Source: Deltaproteobacteria bacterium CG_4_8_14_3_um_filter_43_13
GTDB lineage: Bacteria > Desulfobacterota > UBA8473
Reading direction: 5' to 3'
DNA length: 6,284 nt
NCBI GenBank assembly: GCA_002782605.1
Contig: PFIF01000193.1
Span: forward strand, 1 to 6,284
Under the pieces are notes generated by a model that worked only from the letters and a program-made list of their open reading frames with translations, was not told where the DNA came from and searched no databases. The position numbers and the translations under genes are program-made. The first letter of the stretch is position 1. The number at the start of each line of letters is the position of its first letter. Below, piece after piece: positions 5,610-6,284 of the stretch.

Positions 5610-5814
5610 ATGGCCCTCCTGAAAAAATTTTTCCAGCTAACGAGTCTGTAGAAAAGGCCCTTTGGCAGAGAATTAGTTTTCCGATCAGCTCAGGCTTTTT
5701 CAGGCTGTTAATTTGATTCAGGGAATGCTCAAAGGTACCGGGTAGGATTTGTTTCTCAAAGAAGATGGGGATGAACTTTCCCTGGGAATAGGAGTAATCT
5801 TTGTGCCGAGCCAC
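5599..5814 (-). pseudogene. IS1182-family transposase, N-terminal fragment fused to out-of-place sequence
   Basis: The frame starts at GTG 5814 with AAGGAG a few bases upstream and encodes 71 residues. Residues 1 to about 34, including MARHKDYSYSQGKFIPIFF and ILPGTFEHSLNQ, are the characteristic N-terminus of IS1182-family DDE transposases, which are normally several hundred residues long. From about residue 35 the sequence no longer resembles that family, and residues 54-59 are simply a translation of the terminal inverted repeat. The frame ends inside the start of the neighbouring HD gene. The DDE catalytic domain is completely absent. The fragment is therefore inactive; it marks the origin of the small element. 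Confidence 0.82.
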
Positions 5815-5937
5815 TGCAATCTCCTTGTGTAAAGGTTAACCGGTTTGACCTCATGCTATTCCAGTTATAGTACCATAAATCGGTCGTCTAATAGAGTAAT
5901 TATTGGAGAAATCTAGGGTTTTTCTACAGGGTCGTCA
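5638..5937 (-). mobile_element. Internally deleted IS1182-type insertion sequence with both ends kept
   Basis: The terminal inverted repeats are CGAGTCTGTAGAAAAG (5641-5656) and TTTTTCTACAGGGTCG (5919-5934), matching at 13 of 16 positions. Between them, on the minus strand, is the start of an IS1182-type transposase followed directly by sequence leading to the other end, so well over a kilobase expected for a complete copy is missing. The unit is about 294 bp and cannot move by itself, but could be mobilised by a full-length relative elsewhere. One end shares 18 identical bases with the MITE-like element near 1511-1528. No obvious target duplication is visible. Confidence 0.75.
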
Positions 5938-6004
5938 GGTTGAGCTGCCTAAAAATTTACTTGACTCTTCTTGCTTAAAGGTAGCGCTTTGTTGGGCGTA
6001 ATTT

Positions 6005-6023
6005 GCCTCATAAACTCTGAGGC
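6005..6023. terminator. Small hairpin just after the antitoxin gene; possible weak terminator
   Basis: GCCTCA (6005-6010) pairs with TGAGGC (6018-6023) across a seven-base loop, two bases past the antitoxin stop codon. Read on the minus strand it is followed by AAATT, with no clear T run, so termination is only a suggestion. Its position makes a directly coupled downstream toxin gene less likely. Confidence 0.35.
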
Positions 6024-6025
6024 TT

Positions 6026-6265
6026 TCAATCTGAATTAATCGACTTTTCTAATTGCTCTCGACTTATTGTGTCTTGGGTACGTCTCTCTTCGATGAGTTT
6101 CCAAAAAGAATCATCACTCCCTAACTCCAATTGCTCTTCGTCTATCCCAATAACCAATGCAACAGGTTTACCTTGTCGCGTAACGATTACGCGTTCTTGT
6201 CGCGCTTCATTGATACAGAATTTCAGGGTAGCCTGTTCGAGTCCGACGGTTTGTCGAGTAGACAT
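6026..6265 (-). CDS. Phd/YefM-type antitoxin, no partner toxin visible
   Basis: This 79-residue protein has the small Phd/YefM fold used by antitoxins that bind their own promoter with the N-terminal domain and block a toxin with the C-terminal helix. The key core is QERVIVTRQGKPVALVIGIDE (residues 23-43; RQGKPVALVIG is the family hallmark), preceded by a helix region LEQATLKFCINEA. The tail DDSFWKLIEERRTQDTISREQLEKSI matches a subgroup commonly found as single genes. The start at 6265 is strongly supported by AAAGGAGGTT (plus-strand 6272-6281) six bases upstream. Downstream, between its stop and the IS1182-type element, there is no RelE, ParE or VapC-like frame. An upstream partner beyond base 6284 remains possible. 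Orphan regulator is the likeliest reading. Confidence 0.85.
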   Translation of the reverse strand: MSTRQTVGLEQATLKFCINEARQERVIVTRQGKPVALVIGIDEEQLELGSDDSFWKLIEERRTQDTISREQLEKSINSD

Positions 6266-6284
6266 CTTTTCAACCTCCTTTGTT

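Overview
The window looks like a moderately AT-rich chromosomal segment from a Gram-negative bacterium. The clearest evidence is a complete lpxC (lipid A synthesis, 4132-5052). The protein styles of LpxC, the acyl-CoA dehydrogenase, QueH and the HD-GYP fragment fit anaerobic, Desulfobacterota-like (deltaproteobacterial) lineages, but that placement is an impression from sequence style, not a computed result.

Layout, left to right. (1) 2-502 (+): the C-terminal part of an HD-GYP c-di-GMP phosphodiesterase, entering from outside the window, with an unusual tail that may run into a degenerate integron attC-like site. (2) 690-1363 (+): a two-gene HEPN-MNT toxin-antitoxin-like operon with overlapping genes. 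(3) 1411-1528: a 110-bp MITE-like element with 16-bp terminal inverted repeats, sitting directly upstream of the ribosome site of the next gene. (4) 1544-2677 (+): an acyl-CoA dehydrogenase whose stop codon lies inside a strong GC-rich palindrome. (5) 2718-3254 (+): queH, for queuosine tRNA modification. (6) 3475-4018: an IS200/IS605-type element with tnpA on the minus strand and hairpins at both ends, between queH and lpxC. (7) 4132-5052 (+): lpxC. (8) 5053-5246: no gene, but two adjacent palindromes. (9) 5247-5609 (-): a truncated HD-domain signalling protein. (10) 5638-5937: an internally deleted IS1182-type element that keeps the first ~34 codons of its transposase and both terminal repeats. 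(11) 6026-6265 (-): a Phd/YefM-type antitoxin with no toxin gene visible.

The housekeeping genes (acyl-CoA dehydrogenase, queH, lpxC) are functionally unrelated and appear to be separate transcription units. The rest is accessory material: toxin-antitoxin parts, insertion-sequence remnants, small repeats and truncated signalling genes. The terminal repeats of the 110-bp element and of the deleted IS1182-type element belong to the same family, sharing an 18-nt identical end, so one transposon family probably seeded both. Intergenic stretches at 503-689, 3255-3470 and 5938-6025 hold no gene I can support.

I do not see a convincing undescribed multi-gene system. The most interesting material is the shared IS1182-type terminal repeat placed just before two ribosome sites, the HEPN protein without the canonical ribonuclease motif, and the possible attC-like site.
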